A stretch of 55,979 nucleotides of DNA. It comes from JBEHWX01 sp048498995. GTDB lineage: Bacteria; Bacteroidota; Ignavibacteria; OLB7. Below are positions 1 to 10,860 of the stretch, piece after piece. The stretch spans positions 1 to 55,979 of the forward strand of contig JBEHWX010000035.1 in the NCBI GenBank assembly GCA_048498995.1, in the 5' to 3' direction. A program made the position numbers and the translations under genes. Every line of letters begins with the position of its first letter. Position 1 is the first letter of the stretch. The notes beneath the pieces are model-generated. The model saw only the letters and a program-made list of their open reading frames with translations. It had not been told where the DNA came from and did not search any database.

Positions 1-99
1 GGAGGATCGGATCGCGGAGGATCGGATCGCGGAGGATCGGATCGCGGAGGATCGGATCGCGGAGGATCGGATCGCGGAGGATCGGATCGCGGAGGATCG
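1..99. repeat. 15-bp tandem repeat array at window edge
   Basis: The unit GGAGGATCGGATCGC is repeated six times without a mismatch, followed by a 9-base partial copy. Each unit carries two GATC sites. The array may continue beyond the left edge. It lies outside any gene I can support, upstream of the GyrI-like gene. It is the first of several 14-17-bp arrays in this window. Confidence 0.95.
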
Positions 100-239
100 T
101 ACTGTGGGCACATGATCCGTCCGAATCTCTGCATTGCGAGGGCCTGGCCGAAGCGCCTCACGTCCTGTCCATACCTCGCGCGCGTTCCGCGCGGAGATCA
201 TGCGGATGGGAAGATCCGTCAATCAATCGGAGTATTGCG

Positions 240-860
240 ATGGCTGCCATGGAGAACACCGCTCTCGAAAAGCTCGATCCGTATCGGGAGCATCACGCCG
301 AGTATGCCGCCACGAAGCATCCCACGCTCGTGACGATCGCCCCGGCGCACTATCTGACCATCGACGGGATGGGAGAGCCTGGAGGGGAGATATTTCAGGA
401 ACGACTCGCCGTTCTGTACGGCGTGGCATTCACCGTGAAGATGGCGAGGAAACGGGCCGGGCAGGACTATGCCGTCTGCAAGCTCGAGGGACTCTGGGAG
501 ATACCGGAATCCGCGGACTGGAAGGAGCGGCGCGGGGAGTGGCGCTGGAAGCTGATGATCCGCACGCCGGACTTCGTGAATCGGGAGGATCTGCGCGGGG
601 CGGTGGAGACGCTGAAGCGGAAGGGAAAGGATGCCGGCGCGGGGGAGGTGAAGCTGGAGCGGATCGACGAGGGAGCGTGCGTGCAGGCGCTCCACGTCGG
701 ACCGTACGCAACCGAGGAGCGGACGCTCGGGGAGATGAAGGCGTTCGCGGATGATGCGGGGCTCGCGATGGTGGGGCCGCATCACGAGATCTACCTCTCC
801 GATTCCCGGCGCGTGGATCCGGAGAAGGTCGGAACGATACTCCGATACCCGGTTCGCTGA
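240..860 (+). CDS. GyrI-like small-molecule-binding domain protein
   Basis: A 206-aa protein resembling the stand-alone GyrI-like/SOUL-type effector-binding family (PF06445), whose members bind small hydrophobic or cationic molecules and sometimes hydrolyse them. The N-terminal stretch with APAHYLTIDGMGEP, the central region YAVCKLEGLWEIP and the C-terminal VGPHHEIYLSDSRR are typical. There is no DNA-binding domain, so it is not a MerR/AraC-type activator. A GGAG sequence about 8 bases before the ATG supports this start. It converges with the Mrr-type nuclease gene, only 56 bases away. The ligand cannot be predicted. Confidence 0.85.
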   Translation: MAAMENTALEKLDPYREHHAEYAATKHPTLVTIAPAHYLTIDGMGEPGGEIFQERLAVLYGVAFTVKMARKRAGQDYAVCKLEGLWEIPESADWKERRGEWRWKLMIRTPDFVNREDLRGAVETLKRKGKDAGAGEVKLERIDEGACVQALHVGPYATEERTLGEMKAFADDAGLAMVGPHHEIYLSDSRRVDPEKVGTILRYPVR

Positions 861-916
861 CGGCCGCGACGCGCGATGGCATCGTGGCCGGAGTCTTCTC
901 CGAGCGGTCGATGGGA

Positions 917-1951
917 TCACTCCTCGTCGAGCTCGATCAGGTAATGCGGCAGACGCTTCACGCCGATATCGTGCTCGACGAGAAGCTCCACGAGCTGCTC
1001 GCCGTTCATCAGGGCGACCGGGGTGGCGTTGGCCCGTTGCGCTTCCTCGCGTGCTCCGCGGGAAAAGTCGCTCGTGGTGATGATCAGCCCTTGATCGTGG
1101 GTGCCGAGGCTTCCGCGGACTTGCTGCACCACCGGCGCCTGCACGTTCTGCTTCCATCGTTTTGCCTGCACCGCCATGCGCGTGCGGATCACGTCGCCGA
1201 CCACGAGCGTTCCGCGGACGTCGATCCCGCCGTCGGCGCTCCGCGCGGTGACGGTGACCTCCTCGAAGCCGAGCGCCACGAGAAGCTCGGCCACGAGCGA
1301 TTCGAAGGCGAACGGGTCCATCGAGCGGAGCCGGCGATGGAGCATCTTCCGCATCTCGCGGTTGTGCCATTCGATCTGAAGGGCGAGCGCGGTGCCGGTC
1401 CATTTAGCCAGGCCGATCAGGCCACGTCCGTACAGCACGAAGCGCGGCGGCTCTCCGCGTCGGAGACGGCGTCGGTTCTCCGCTCTGATCCGGGCCGCGA
1501 GCGTCGACTCGGGGGAGCCCCCCGATGTGTCGATCCATCCATGCTGAAGTGCCCTGGCGGTGATGGTGCGGTAATGCATCGGCCGCCGGTCCCCGTGGCG
1601 CTCGAGGACGAGCTCGGCCGCGTCGGGGTAGGTGCGGAGCTTCCGGTCGCGACGGCGCTCGCCCGACGCGCGCATCCGCGGCGGCGGCTCGGAGACGATG
1701 CCGGGGCGAGGCTTCCCTTCCGGGAATCCCCACTGGCGAAGGGCGAAGAGCTCACCGCCGGCATGCTGAAATCTGGAGGTGCGTCCCTGTTTCCGGATAT
1801 CGGCCAGCAACGCCGCGCGCAGGGCGGCGTCGGGACGGAGCGCGCGGGTTCGCCAGAGCTCGCTCTCGATGGCGCGCCGCGCGATCTCGCCGACCGCAAG
1901 CGGCGCCAGCGCATCGCTCAGGACATGTTCGGCCGCGTCAAGAATGCGCAT
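917..1951 (-). CDS. Mrr-type restriction endonuclease with two HARE-HTH domains
   Basis: A 344-aa protein. Residues 1-75 and about 105-183 both look like HARE-HTH winged helices (the second contains PMHYRTITARALQHGWI), found in eukaryotic ASXL and in bacterial restriction proteins. Residues 211-325 form an Mrr-type PD-(D/E)xK nuclease: E217 in FESLVAELL, D244 in the DGGID motif and Q262-x-K264 in VQAKRW. This predicts a DNA endonuclease, perhaps cutting modified DNA. The start was chosen at the ATG preceded by GGGAGAGG, at the natural beginning of the HARE domain; the reading frame stays open upstream but that part is low-complexity. No methyltransferase or other restriction subunit lies nearby, so it is a solitary nuclease. 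Confidence 0.88.
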   Translation of the reverse strand: MRILDAAEHVLSDALAPLAVGEIARRAIESELWRTRALRPDAALRAALLADIRKQGRTSRFQHAGGELFALRQWGFPEGKPRPGIVSEPPPRMRASGERRRDRKLRTYPDAAELVLERHGDRRPMHYRTITARALQHGWIDTSGGSPESTLAARIRAENRRRLRRGEPPRFVLYGRGLIGLAKWTGTALALQIEWHNREMRKMLHRRLRSMDPFAFESLVAELLVALGFEEVTVTARSADGGIDVRGTLVVGDVIRTRMAVQAKRWKQNVQAPVVQQVRGSLGTHDQGLIITTSDFSRGAREEAQRANATPVALMNGEQLVELLVEHDIGVKRLPHYLIELDEE

Positions 1952-2477
1952 GGTTCCTCTCCCTGCGTTGCGCCTCCCCGTGAGCTGAGGCGCCGTCGAG
2001 GTGGACAATGTCCCGATCGAGTTGGTCCATATGGGGTCTGGCGACCATATCCGCGATTGTTTGAAGGAACGGGCGTTCCGGAACCGGAGTACAAAGTGCG
2101 TGCAACGTTTCACGCATCCTTCTCGTGGCATGCGCGCGATACCACCCCGCGAGCTGGTGATACTCGTTCGCTGAGCTGACGGCGACATCGAGAAGATCTC
2201 GGGAGCGCCGTTGCTGGCGATCATCATTGTCCCCGCCAACGCGCCTTCCGGCCTCGCTTCCCCGCGATCGTGAGAAGTCGCCGTGGCTGGCCGGGAGGTG
2301 TGATGCGCGGCTCGTGACAATCCGCGTCCGTGGCTTCGATGGGCTCCGGATGGAGGCCGCTCTCCTTGCGGAATGCCGTGCGTCTCGTCGCTGCCGACGG
2401 TATTCACCCTTGGCCCGTAGGCCGGCCCGCAATCCCGCGCCCTGGACGCATTCCGAACGGCCATCGACGCCAGCCGC

Positions 2478-2564
2478 GCGTTCATCGGTCCTGCGTTCAT
2501 GGTCCTGCGTTCATCGGCCACGCGTTTATCGGCCACGCAGATCGGTCATGCGTTCATCGGCTGG
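2478..2564. repeat. Degenerate 15-bp tandem repeats (GCGTTCATCGGYCMY)
   Basis: Six consecutive units begin with GCGTTCATCGG or a variant and are 15, 14, 15, 15, 13 and 15 bases long, for example GCGTTCATCGGTCCT and GCGTTCATCGGCCAC. The length variation breaks reading frame, which argues against coding function. Confidence 0.85.
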
Positions 2565-2603
2565 AGCGGAGCTCCGATGCGGGGCGGACATCATGGGCCG
2601 CGA

Positions 2604-2648
2604 CGTCTCATGCCTGATCGTCTCATGCTTGAACGTCTCATGCTTGAT
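2604..2648. repeat. 15-bp tandem repeat, three copies
   Basis: CGTCTCATGCCTGAT, CGTCTCATGCTTGAA and CGTCTCATGCTTGAT follow each other without a gap. The sequence is unrelated to the array 40 bases upstream, but the period is the same. Confidence 0.85.
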
Positions 2649-3074
2649 CTTCGGTGAGCGGCGTACTCGGCACGCTCGTCGTGCTCGGCGGCATGGAGCC
2701 CACGGCGAACCGACATGCTCGGCACACGCGGCGCGTTCGGCTGGTCGGGCGTTCGGGGCTCGACGGCGCGCCCGCGACATCAGCCCGACGATCCGGGGAA
2801 TGACGAACATTCCCGGGGCGTTCGGTGACGGCTCGGAGGGGGATGGAGCGTAGGTGCGGATCGGAAGTGAAGTGGCGCTTCGCGGACGCGGGGGCCGATG
2901 GAGGCTCTGGTGCTCATGGAGTGGCAGAACGATCGATAGCGTCCGGTCATCCCCTCCGGTCGGAGCGTGGCATGACGGGCGGACGTTGCGCTCCCCGAGC
3001 GCGGAATCGGTCGGTGTCGCGATCGGGGAGCGGTGCGAATCTACGAAGGCGGGCGCATTCGAACGGCGCGACGC

Positions 3075-3530
3075 TTACGGCTTGATGACCGTTCCTTCGT
3101 CGACGCGACCCCATGTCACCGTCTGGACCGTCTCGCCGGTCGGCGAGACCACGGTGACGGTGCCGCCATCGTTGGAGAGCTTGGCGGTGAAGGGGCTGGT
3201 GAGCTTGAAGATGGCGCCGATCTCGAGCGTGCCTCCCTGATCGAGCGTCCACGTGGTGCCGTCGGTGCCGGCGATCTTCCAGCCGGCGAGCGAGCCGGTG
3301 GTGTCGCCGACGTTCTTCACCTTGAACCACTCGGTGAAATCATCTTCGTCCCACGGATTCGGCATCATCTCGACGATCTTGAAGACCGCCTTCTTCGAGC
3401 TCGACGTCGGGGGCGGAGTCTTGGGCTGCGGCGCTTCGAGCTCGAGGGCATCGGCCGGAGACTCGTTGCAGGCGGCGACGCCCGCCAGGGTAAGCGCGGC
3501 CATGCCGATGAGGATCTTCGTGGAGATCAT
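3075..3530 (-). CDS. Lamin-tail-domain lipoprotein
   Basis: A 151-aa protein with a lipoprotein signal (MISTKILIGMAALTLAGVAAC, Cys at 21) and a Pro/Ser/Lys linker. A C-terminal domain of about 105 residues (KIVEMMPNPWDEDDFTEWF, LAGWKIAGTDG, IFKLTSP) follows the lamin tail domain (LTD) pattern. LTD modules in bacteria are secreted Ig-like folds, often attached to nucleases; here the domain stands alone, so its role is unknown. The start was placed at the Met beginning the signal peptide; the frame is open further upstream but gives no signal. A perfect TAAGTTTG element lies about 133 bases upstream. Confidence 0.8.
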   Translation of the reverse strand: MISTKILIGMAALTLAGVAACNESPADALELEAPQPKTPPPTSSSKKAVFKIVEMMPNPWDEDDFTEWFKVKNVGDTTGSLAGWKIAGTDGTTWTLDQGGTLEIGAIFKLTSPFTAKLSNDGGTVTVVSPTGETVQTVTWGRVDEGTVIKP

Positions 3531-3662
3531 GATCGTATCGTTCGTGTATCTCTGAGGTTGACGGGATTTGATCGGGCAATCGCGCCGATGCGATGATGCA
3601 TCCGCGGGTAGCCGCGGTCCGGAGGCTGTTCCCGGGATGCGGCATCGACATCCGAGCGCCTG

Positions 3663-3670
3663 CAAACTTA
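3663..3670 (-). promoter_or_regulatory. TAAGTTTG, Bacteroidota-type -7 element
   Basis: On the minus strand this reads TAAGTTTG, an exact match to the Bacteroidota housekeeping -7 element TAnnTTTG. It lies upstream of the lamin-tail lipoprotein gene. I do not see a clear TTTG at the -33 position, so this rests on the -7 match alone. Confidence 0.35.
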
Positions 3671-3910
3671 GGGAGGGCCGGATGGCCGGAAGGGATCGAA
3701 GTGGCGATCGAGGGGGTTAAGAATGCGTTACGTGGTGCGGGGCGGGGCCAGTGCCATGCGTGGATCATCAAGGGGGATACGTCCGGTTCCCAAGATCGGC
3801 ACCCGCTACCCGCACTCGCTCCAGGTGCCCGAGGGCCAACGACGGGGTAGCCGATCGGCGCGGACGCCGGCCACGCCGGAGCCAGCCACGTAGGAGTTGA
3901 TCGGTGCGGT

Positions 3911-4008
3911 GCGGGACGCGACAACGCGGGACGCGACAACGCGGGACGTGGCAACGCGGGACGCGACAACGCGGGACGCGACAACGCGGGACGCGACAAC
4001 GCGGGAGC
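3911..4008. repeat. 15-bp tandem repeat array (GCGGGACGCGACAAC)
   Basis: Six full copies of GCGGGACGCGACAAC (one with two substitutions) plus a partial seventh. The array lies in the 578-base intergenic region between the lamin-tail lipoprotein and recQ (3531-4108). I find no gene in the rest of that region. Confidence 0.95.
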
Positions 4009-4108
4009 CGTGTGCGTGGGAAGCAATCACGCGTGCCTGCCATGCGGGAGCACGGAGGGGCGGGTGAGCCGATCCAGGTTGGAGCGTGATGTCATGGTTG
4101 CGCGCGCA

Positions 4109-5932
<1,824 letters not shown>

Positions 5933-6380
5933 GGTCCTTGTCGTAGCTCCTCTCTCTCTTCCCGCCCCGGAGATGGCGCCGTCGGTAGACCGGGTCGTTG
6001 CCGACGATCTCCACGCGATCTCCGCGATGGTCGGGCCCCCGGCGTCCGCCGGCGCTCCCTGGCAGAAGATAGACGAATGGCCGGGGAGGGAATTTCCCCC
6101 GGGATGAGCTTATTTCGTCGACTGGCTCGGCCTCCGGACGTTGATCGTTTCGACGTTATCGGAACGACCGGAAAGGTCCGTGGCGAACGCTCGCGACGGT
6201 GCGACGGGGACGCGATGATACGAAAACCGGCTGATGCGGAGGTACGGGGTCGAAGACCGGATCAGAGAGTGCTCTCGGTCGATATCACGACCGGACAGTG
6301 GGCGGTGGCGGCCGCCGTCATGAGCGCGAGCGCGTCGGGCGCGGCTGGTTCGACCGCCGCGCGTCGGGTGCGAGGAGCGC
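5933..6380. other. Intergenic region, nothing recognised
   Basis: This 448-base stretch between the recQ start and the end of the next minus-strand gene shows no repeat, hairpin with U-tract or convincing promoter. Open frames here are extensions of antisense frames over recQ. Confidence 0.5.
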
Positions 6381-6605
6381 TTACGCGCCGCGTCGGAAGG
6401 CCTTCCTGTCGCAGGCGAGCAGCATCGTGTTGGGCACCACGAGGCTGTACCAGAGATCCTTGGGAACGCGATAGAGCGCGCCGTCATTGCCGGTGAGAAT
6501 ACGCGATTCCTCGCTCAACACGACGATCGGCTCGAGCCAGTCGATCTGGCGTTGGATTTCGGGCCAGGTCTCGTCGGTAACGTGGATTGCTAGGATATCT
6601 GCCAT
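6381..6605 (-). CDS. Small hypothetical protein (74 aa)
   Basis: A 74-aa acidic cytoplasmic protein without signal or membrane segment; it contains HVTDETWPEIQRQIDWLEP and a Cys near its end. I do not recognise the family. The start was chosen because GGGAGAA stands about 6 bases upstream of this ATG; the frame runs open further upstream, but that part is Ser/Arg low-complexity. Codon use in the chosen segment looks protein-like. Confidence 0.55.
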   Translation of the reverse strand: MADILAIHVTDETWPEIQRQIDWLEPIVVLSEESRILTGNDGALYRVPKDLWYSLVVPNTMLLACDRKAFRRGA

Positions 6606-6747
6606 GACTGTTCTCCCGGATTGAGGTGCCGACCCGGACCGGCTCTGTGAACGAAGTGGGTGAGAAGCGGTGGCGCGCTCCGTTGCTCCGTACGACGATG
6701 GGTCGTTCGGAATGGGAATGTGGTGCTGTATCGGCTGTATCATCGTC

Positions 6748-6882
6748 TTAGGCTCCCTGGTAGGAATCTTCGTCGTCAATCAACTCCAGGCCGCGGTCGC
6801 GAAAGCTTTTGTAGGCGGAGATGAGGCCTCGTACCACGAGCATGGAGAGGACCGTTGCGGTAAGGATGTCGACTGTAAACAT
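6748..6882 (-). CDS. Small single-span membrane protein (44 aa)
   Basis: A 44-residue frame with one hydrophobic segment (VDILTATVLSMLVVRGLISA) and a charged tail ending DDEDSYQGA. AAGG lies about 8 bases before the ATG. Very small membrane proteins of this form are common, but nothing here proves expression. The upstream in-frame extension to about 7335 looks non-coding and was left out. Confidence 0.35.
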   Translation of the reverse strand: MFTVDILTATVLSMLVVRGLISAYKSFRDRGLELIDDEDSYQGA

Positions 6883-8012
6883 GGAAGGACCTTGTAGAAC
6901 GTGAAGCGATGCGAAGATGTCTGTCGAACGGACCTGTCCGGGCGGACGGGCACCGCGAGGGCGAGAGCGGTCAGTGCGTGGAGGGTTCGAGGAGCTGTTG
7001 CCGGCCCCGAGGAGATCGTCCGGCATCACGGCCGCGGTCGTCGCGATGCTGGCTATCGCGAGACTGAACCGGCATTGCGTAACGAAGGGACGAACGCTGC
7101 CAATCATCGGGCCCCGTATCGTTTTGTACGACCGGAGATGTGTGATATGCGACGGAGTCGGGGGAGAGGCTTCACCGGATCGTCGTCTGCTCCGCTCAAA
7201 CCGGAAAGCACATGGTGCGGTAGGAGCTTGACGAATTCGGGAATATGCCGAAGCGTTAATCCGGATGGCCTCCGGTTGAACCTCTAACGCTTGCGTAACC
7301 GGCGTAAAGATCGTCACTGAGCATGCAATAACCAATAAGGCCGTCGGAGAAAGTGGAGATTTTTTCGACGTTTAATTCGCCATGCCGGAGATCCCTCGCG
7401 GCGCGAGAGGTCGCCATCCCGCTTCCCCCGATGCCCTCTCCCGTTACCCTCCGCGAATCGATCCCGTTGCCCGTTCATAACGCTCCGACGTCCATGATTC
7501 CCCAGGTCGCCGCTGTCTCGACCCCCCTCGGCCCGCCGCGCGGCCGCAACGATGTCCGGCGATCTGCCGGATGACCGATTCCCCGACTCCGAATTTCTCG
7601 ACGTTATACACCCCGATAATCGCCGGCCCGGGGATGGCGGCGGGGAATGTGTGTCCACATGTGCGCCCGTCGATCTCCCGTTTCCGGACATCCCTCCGGC
7701 GGCCGGAGCACCATGGGCATGCCGCCGGAGCCCCGGCGAGGCGCCGCCGGAGGGCGCATGAATGCTCGTTCCGGCGCGTTCCAGGGATGCCGCGGCGACG
7801 GCCGCTCCGACCGGCCTGGTGGCCGGCACGCGGATTGACGGATTCGGGGCAACGGAGGTGCGTGGGATGGATGGTGGAAGGAGTCTCCGCGCATGTCGCC
7901 GCCCGGCGAACATGCATCCGATAGTAGCTCGATCCCCGTCCTGATCCACCGAATCGGCGATTCCCGCCTCCTGCTGTCAGAACGTTCATTCAACTCAAGA
8001 CATTTCCCCCCT
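6883..8012. other. 1.1-kb intergenic region with one structured element
   Basis: No frame here has a recognisable product. The stretch at about 7230-7375 is more AT-rich than its surroundings and contains a nested inverted repeat (7251-7292). That segment could be regulatory or specify a structured RNA. Confidence 0.5.
7251..7292. other. Nested inverted repeat, possible structured RNA or binding site
   Basis: AAGCGTTA and TAACGCTT form a perfect 8-bp outer stem. Within the 26-base loop, CCGGA-TGGCC-TCCGG forms a perfect 5-bp hairpin. There is no U-tract on either side, so it is not an ordinary intrinsic terminator. It lies more than 350 bases from any gene I call. Confidence 0.4.
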
Positions 8013-9371
8013 ATGCGCGATTGGTATGGCGTACATCGCCAATTGATGATATATGCGATGCTCCTGCTCCCCGGCGTCCTCTTCGCGGCTCCGCCGGCCT
8101 TTCAAGCTGGAGCCCCGGATGCGACTCTGCAAGCACGCACCGTCGTTCCGGACGTTGTCGAAGCCCCGCTGCCCTCGCCGATTCCCGCCGATGACTCCGA
8201 TCGGGGTATCGCCGGGCTGCGCGGCCTGATCGTCGAGAACCGTGGGCAGGTGACCGATGGCTCCGGCCATCGAAGCCGTGATGCCGCCTATGCCGCTCAG
8301 GTCGGTGATCTCACCCTCTACTTTACCCGGCAGGGAGTCAGCTACGTCTTTGCCGATGCCGGCGATGATGCCGAGCGCTCCGGCTCGCGCGACTCGCGCG
8401 GCTCCTCCGACGCGGCGCCGGCGTTCCATCGGATGGATCTCGAGCTCGTCGGCGCCAGCCGTGACATGGCGATCCAGCCGGGAAAGGAGCTCGATGGCGG
8501 CGCGAGCTACTATCTCCCCCATGTCGCCGACGGCATCGTCGACGTCCCCGCCTATCGCAGCCTGCTCTACCAGAACGTCTACCGGAACGTCGATCTCCTC
8601 TTCTTCACCGAAGGGGGAACGATCCACTCACGGTTCATCATCCGCCCCGGCGGAAGGGCCGCGAGCATCCGGCTCCGGTTCACCGGGGCGCGGAGCGTTG
8701 CCGTCTCCGATCAGGGGCTGCTCGATGTCGTCAACCCGCTCGGCGCCGCCTCGCGCGCGCTCCCGGCGGTCTATCAGGCGCTCCACGCCAATCGTGACGT
8801 GACCGCCGAGGGCAACCGGGCGGAGATCGAAAGCCGCTTCCGCGAGGAGCACGGCGTTATCGGCGTCGAGGTGGGAGAGTATGACGATGTGGCCCCGCTG
8901 CTGATCGAGTCCCGGATCTCCTGGGGCGGCGACGCGCGCGGCAGCGCCGAGGCGATCGCCGCCGCCGATTCCAGCCGGGGCGTTACCCTCGCCGCCTCCG
9001 TCCGCCCCTTCGTCTATCCGGCGTCGGTCGGGAGACTGGAGAATCCCGGCGCCGCCTCCGTGGATCTGGTGGTGACGCACCTCGACAGCGACGGCACCCG
9101 CCGCTGGAGCACCATTATCGGCGGCACCGGCGATGACCTGGCGCAGGAGCTCACCGTGGATCGTTGGGGGAACACGCTGATGCTCGGCGCCACCGAGAGC
9201 GATGATTTCGCCGCGACGCGGAGGGGCGGAAAGGATGCCAGGGGAAACGGCGCGTTCGCGCTGATGCTCGATTGCCGCGGCAGACGCCTCTGGGCCATGC
9301 CGTACGAGGCCGCCGCCGGTGGATGCGATGAGGTGATGGCTCCTCCGGCCCGCACCGGCGAGGGACGGTAG
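8013..9371 (+). CDS. Secreted DUF7948-domain protein with one SBBP-like repeat
   Basis: A 452-aa exported protein. The signal peptide (LMIYAMLLLPGVLFAA) is followed at about residues 65-330 by the DUF7948-type domain that precedes SBBP beta-propeller repeats: IVENRGQVTDG, LYFTRQGVSYVFAD, YRSLLYQNVYRNVDLLFFTEG. A single propeller-like repeat follows (LDSDGTRRWSTIIGGTGDD ... WGNTLMLGATESDDF) and the protein then stops. Relatives usually carry several such repeats, so this one looks short or C-terminally truncated. The start is uncertain: ATG at 8013 or 8046, neither with a good Shine-Dalgarno sequence. Confidence 0.75.
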   Translation: MRDWYGVHRQLMIYAMLLLPGVLFAAPPAFQAGAPDATLQARTVVPDVVEAPLPSPIPADDSDRGIAGLRGLIVENRGQVTDGSGHRSRDAAYAAQVGDLTLYFTRQGVSYVFADAGDDAERSGSRDSRGSSDAAPAFHRMDLELVGASRDMAIQPGKELDGGASYYLPHVADGIVDVPAYRSLLYQNVYRNVDLLFFTEGGTIHSRFIIRPGGRAASIRLRFTGARSVAVSDQGLLDVVNPLGAASRALPAVYQALHANRDVTAEGNRAEIESRFREEHGVIGVEVGEYDDVAPLLIESRISWGGDARGSAEAIAAADSSRGVTLAASVRPFVYPASVGRLENPGAASVDLVVTHLDSDGTRRWSTIIGGTGDDLAQELTVDRWGNTLMLGATESDDFAATRRGGKDARGNGAFALMLDCRGRRLWAMPYEAAAGGCDEVMAPPARTGEGR

Positions 9372-9525
9372 ACTCCGGAAGAGTCCGGAGGGAAGAATGT
9401 TCGTGTGTCGCGTTCTCTGATGAACGTCCCGGCTCCCGCCATGAGGGGGCCGGGACGCAATGAAGGCCGATCGCCGCTTCGTCTGGTCGACGGAGCCGGT
9501 GATCGATGTGATGAGGGAGGGAACA

Positions 9526-9891
9526 ATGCGAGGCAATGCTCTGCCGCTGCTGGCGGCGGTGATGCTCGTGGCGTTGAGCGCGTGCGCCGCGCCGGAGCGA
9601 TTGGTCAATGACGACCGGATACAGATCGATCACCGGGACACGATCCGCTGCGTGATGCTCGTGCCGGAGGGATATACCGTGGATCAGGTGGCCACGCTGC
9701 GCCTCCCCGAGTCCTGGGGCGTCGTCGAGGCGACGATGGCTGGATGGGAGAAGATCTGGGGGCGGCATGTCACCACCTGGAAGGTGACGCTCGCGCGGAA
9801 CACCGGCTGGGAGCGCGCGCCGGTGATCGCCAGCGACGGACGCGGATCGCGCGAGGGGCCTCTCGATCTCGATCCGTCGTATGCCCGCTGA
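9526..9891 (+). CDS. Small lipoprotein, hypothetical
   Basis: A 121-aa protein with a clear lipoprotein signal (LLAAVMLVALSAC, Cys at 17). A globular part contains CVMLVPEGYTVDQVATLRL and WGRHVTTWKVTLARNTGW. I do not recognise the family. A strong GAGGGAGGGA Shine-Dalgarno sits just before the chosen ATG; longer in-frame starts would bury the signal sequence. Confidence 0.7.
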   Translation: MRGNALPLLAAVMLVALSACAAPERLVNDDRIQIDHRDTIRCVMLVPEGYTVDQVATLRLPESWGVVEATMAGWEKIWGRHVTTWKVTLARNTGWERAPVIASDGRGSREGPLDLDPSYAR

Positions 9892-10021
9892 CGAGCCGAT
9901 CCCTCGATGGAGGAGCTTCGTTGATGGACGGTGTTCGTGGATGCCGTGCGGATCCTGGCACGCCGTTCGAAGTCGTATCACTCAGGCGCATGTGCGCCAC
10001 AGAATCATGATGGAGGATGTG

Positions 10022-10279
10022 ATGGACAGGAATCGTGTGATCGAAGATAAACTCGACGCGAAGGCCGAGAAGGCCGAGGCGAAGTGGGACGAGGCGAAGG
10101 CCGACATGAAGGAAGATATCGCCGATGCGCGCCTCGACGCGGATCGCCACGCTCATGACCGCCGCGAGGCGGCCGCGGATGCCTGGGAAGAGACCAAGGC
10201 GGACGTGAACGAGAAGTGGACCGATGTGAAGCGCTCGGTGAAGGATGCCTGGCGCGATCTGAAGAACGACATCGATTGA
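10022..10279 (+). CDS. Highly charged helical protein (85 aa)
   Basis: An 85-residue protein made almost entirely of Asp, Glu, Lys, Arg and Ala with regularly spaced Trp (AKWDEAKADMKED, DAWEETKADVNEKW, DAWRDLKND). It is predicted to be one long amphipathic helix or coiled coil, resembling LEA-like and apolipoprotein-like stress proteins. GGAGG lies 7 bases before this ATG. A 12-bp hairpin terminator follows 60 bases after the stop. Function unknown. Confidence 0.7.
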   Translation: MDRNRVIEDKLDAKAEKAEAKWDEAKADMKEDIADARLDADRHAHDRREAAADAWEETKADVNEKWTDVKRSVKDAWRDLKNDID

Positions 10280-10338
10280 GCGGCTCCCCCGGGAGCACGC
10301 CGTGTGCGAGTGCGCCCGTTCGTGGGCGCCATGACAAT

Positions 10339-10368
10339 GACGAATGCCGGCATCGACCGGCATTCGTC
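10339..10368 (+). terminator. Intrinsic terminator after the charged 85-aa protein
   Basis: A perfect 12-bp stem (GACGAATGCCGG with CCGGCATTCGTC) closes a 6-base loop CATCGA and is followed by GTTTCGG. The U-tract is short, but the placement 60 bases after the stop codon fits. Confidence 0.7.
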
Positions 10369-10496
10369 GTTTCGGTATCGTCGGTTGCGTGCCGGAGGGA
10401 TCAGGGAGATTCGTGCACGCTCCCACGCTCATCCACTATCACGCGCGCTCGTTCGTCGGCGCGCTCGAGCTCCGCTTCGCAACGTGTTGCGCCTCG

Positions 10497-10561
10497 GTAG
10501 CCGCACGTCTTCAGCGTGCGCTCTTCAGGCGAGATACGGGCCACGGAGGGCCGTCCATGCG
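10497..10561. repeat. REP/MITE-like element, copy 1 (degenerate)
   Basis: It begins GGTAGCCGCACGTCTTCAG and continues CGTGCGC, forming the GCACG-TCTTCAG-CGTGC hairpin. The next 30 bases (GGGCCACGGAGGGCCGTCC) resemble the body of the copies at 22282-22468. It lies in the otherwise empty 10280-10860 region upstream of the flavoprotein gene. The right terminal repeat is not clear. Confidence 0.6.
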
Positions 10562-10860
10562 AATCATGCATGGGTGGACGTGTGTCCGCGGGGTGCGCCG
10601 GATACTCCGCGATGTGGCGCTCCGGAATCTCCTTTCGCTGGTCGAGCGTCGGACGCCCCTCCCGGTGTCCGCTCATCGGCTCCGCCGCGATCGTCGCATG
10701 GTCGTTCGATATTCCCGGCGATCCGCTCCCGCGGTCCGCGCCGGTGTGTCGTCGGCGGAATGTGCTATCATGGGAGATTCATGGGAGCCTCCGGCTCCGG
10801 CGGCGTGGCATCGGGCCGATGGCGCGCGCAAGCTTCAGCAACGATCCGAACCAATCATCC

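Larger units (their letters stand above)
1952..3074. other. 1.1-kb intergenic region without a supportable gene
   Basis: Open frames cross this stretch on both strands, but their translations are Arg/Ala/Pro-rich low-complexity sequence with no domain, and their composition matches unconstrained GC-rich DNA. The region holds two short minisatellite arrays, listed separately. I see no RNA gene or convincing promoter. Confidence 0.6.

Noticed and set aside
1952..2853. Coding genes in the 1.1-kb gap after the Mrr gene
   Set aside because: The open frames are low-complexity and are crossed by repeats of 13, 14 and 15 bases that would break any frame.
3911..4008. CRISPR array
   Set aside because: The 15-bp units are directly adjacent with no spacers, and there are no cas genes.
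7251..7292. Integron attC site
   Set aside because: The half-sites run GTTA...TAAC rather than the AAC...GTT order of attC, and there are no cassettes or integrase.
6883..7335. N-terminal extension of the 44-aa membrane protein to 195 aa
   Set aside because: The extension is Ser/Arg/Pro-rich without structure and lacks a Shine-Dalgarno; a better-supported ATG starts just before the membrane helix.
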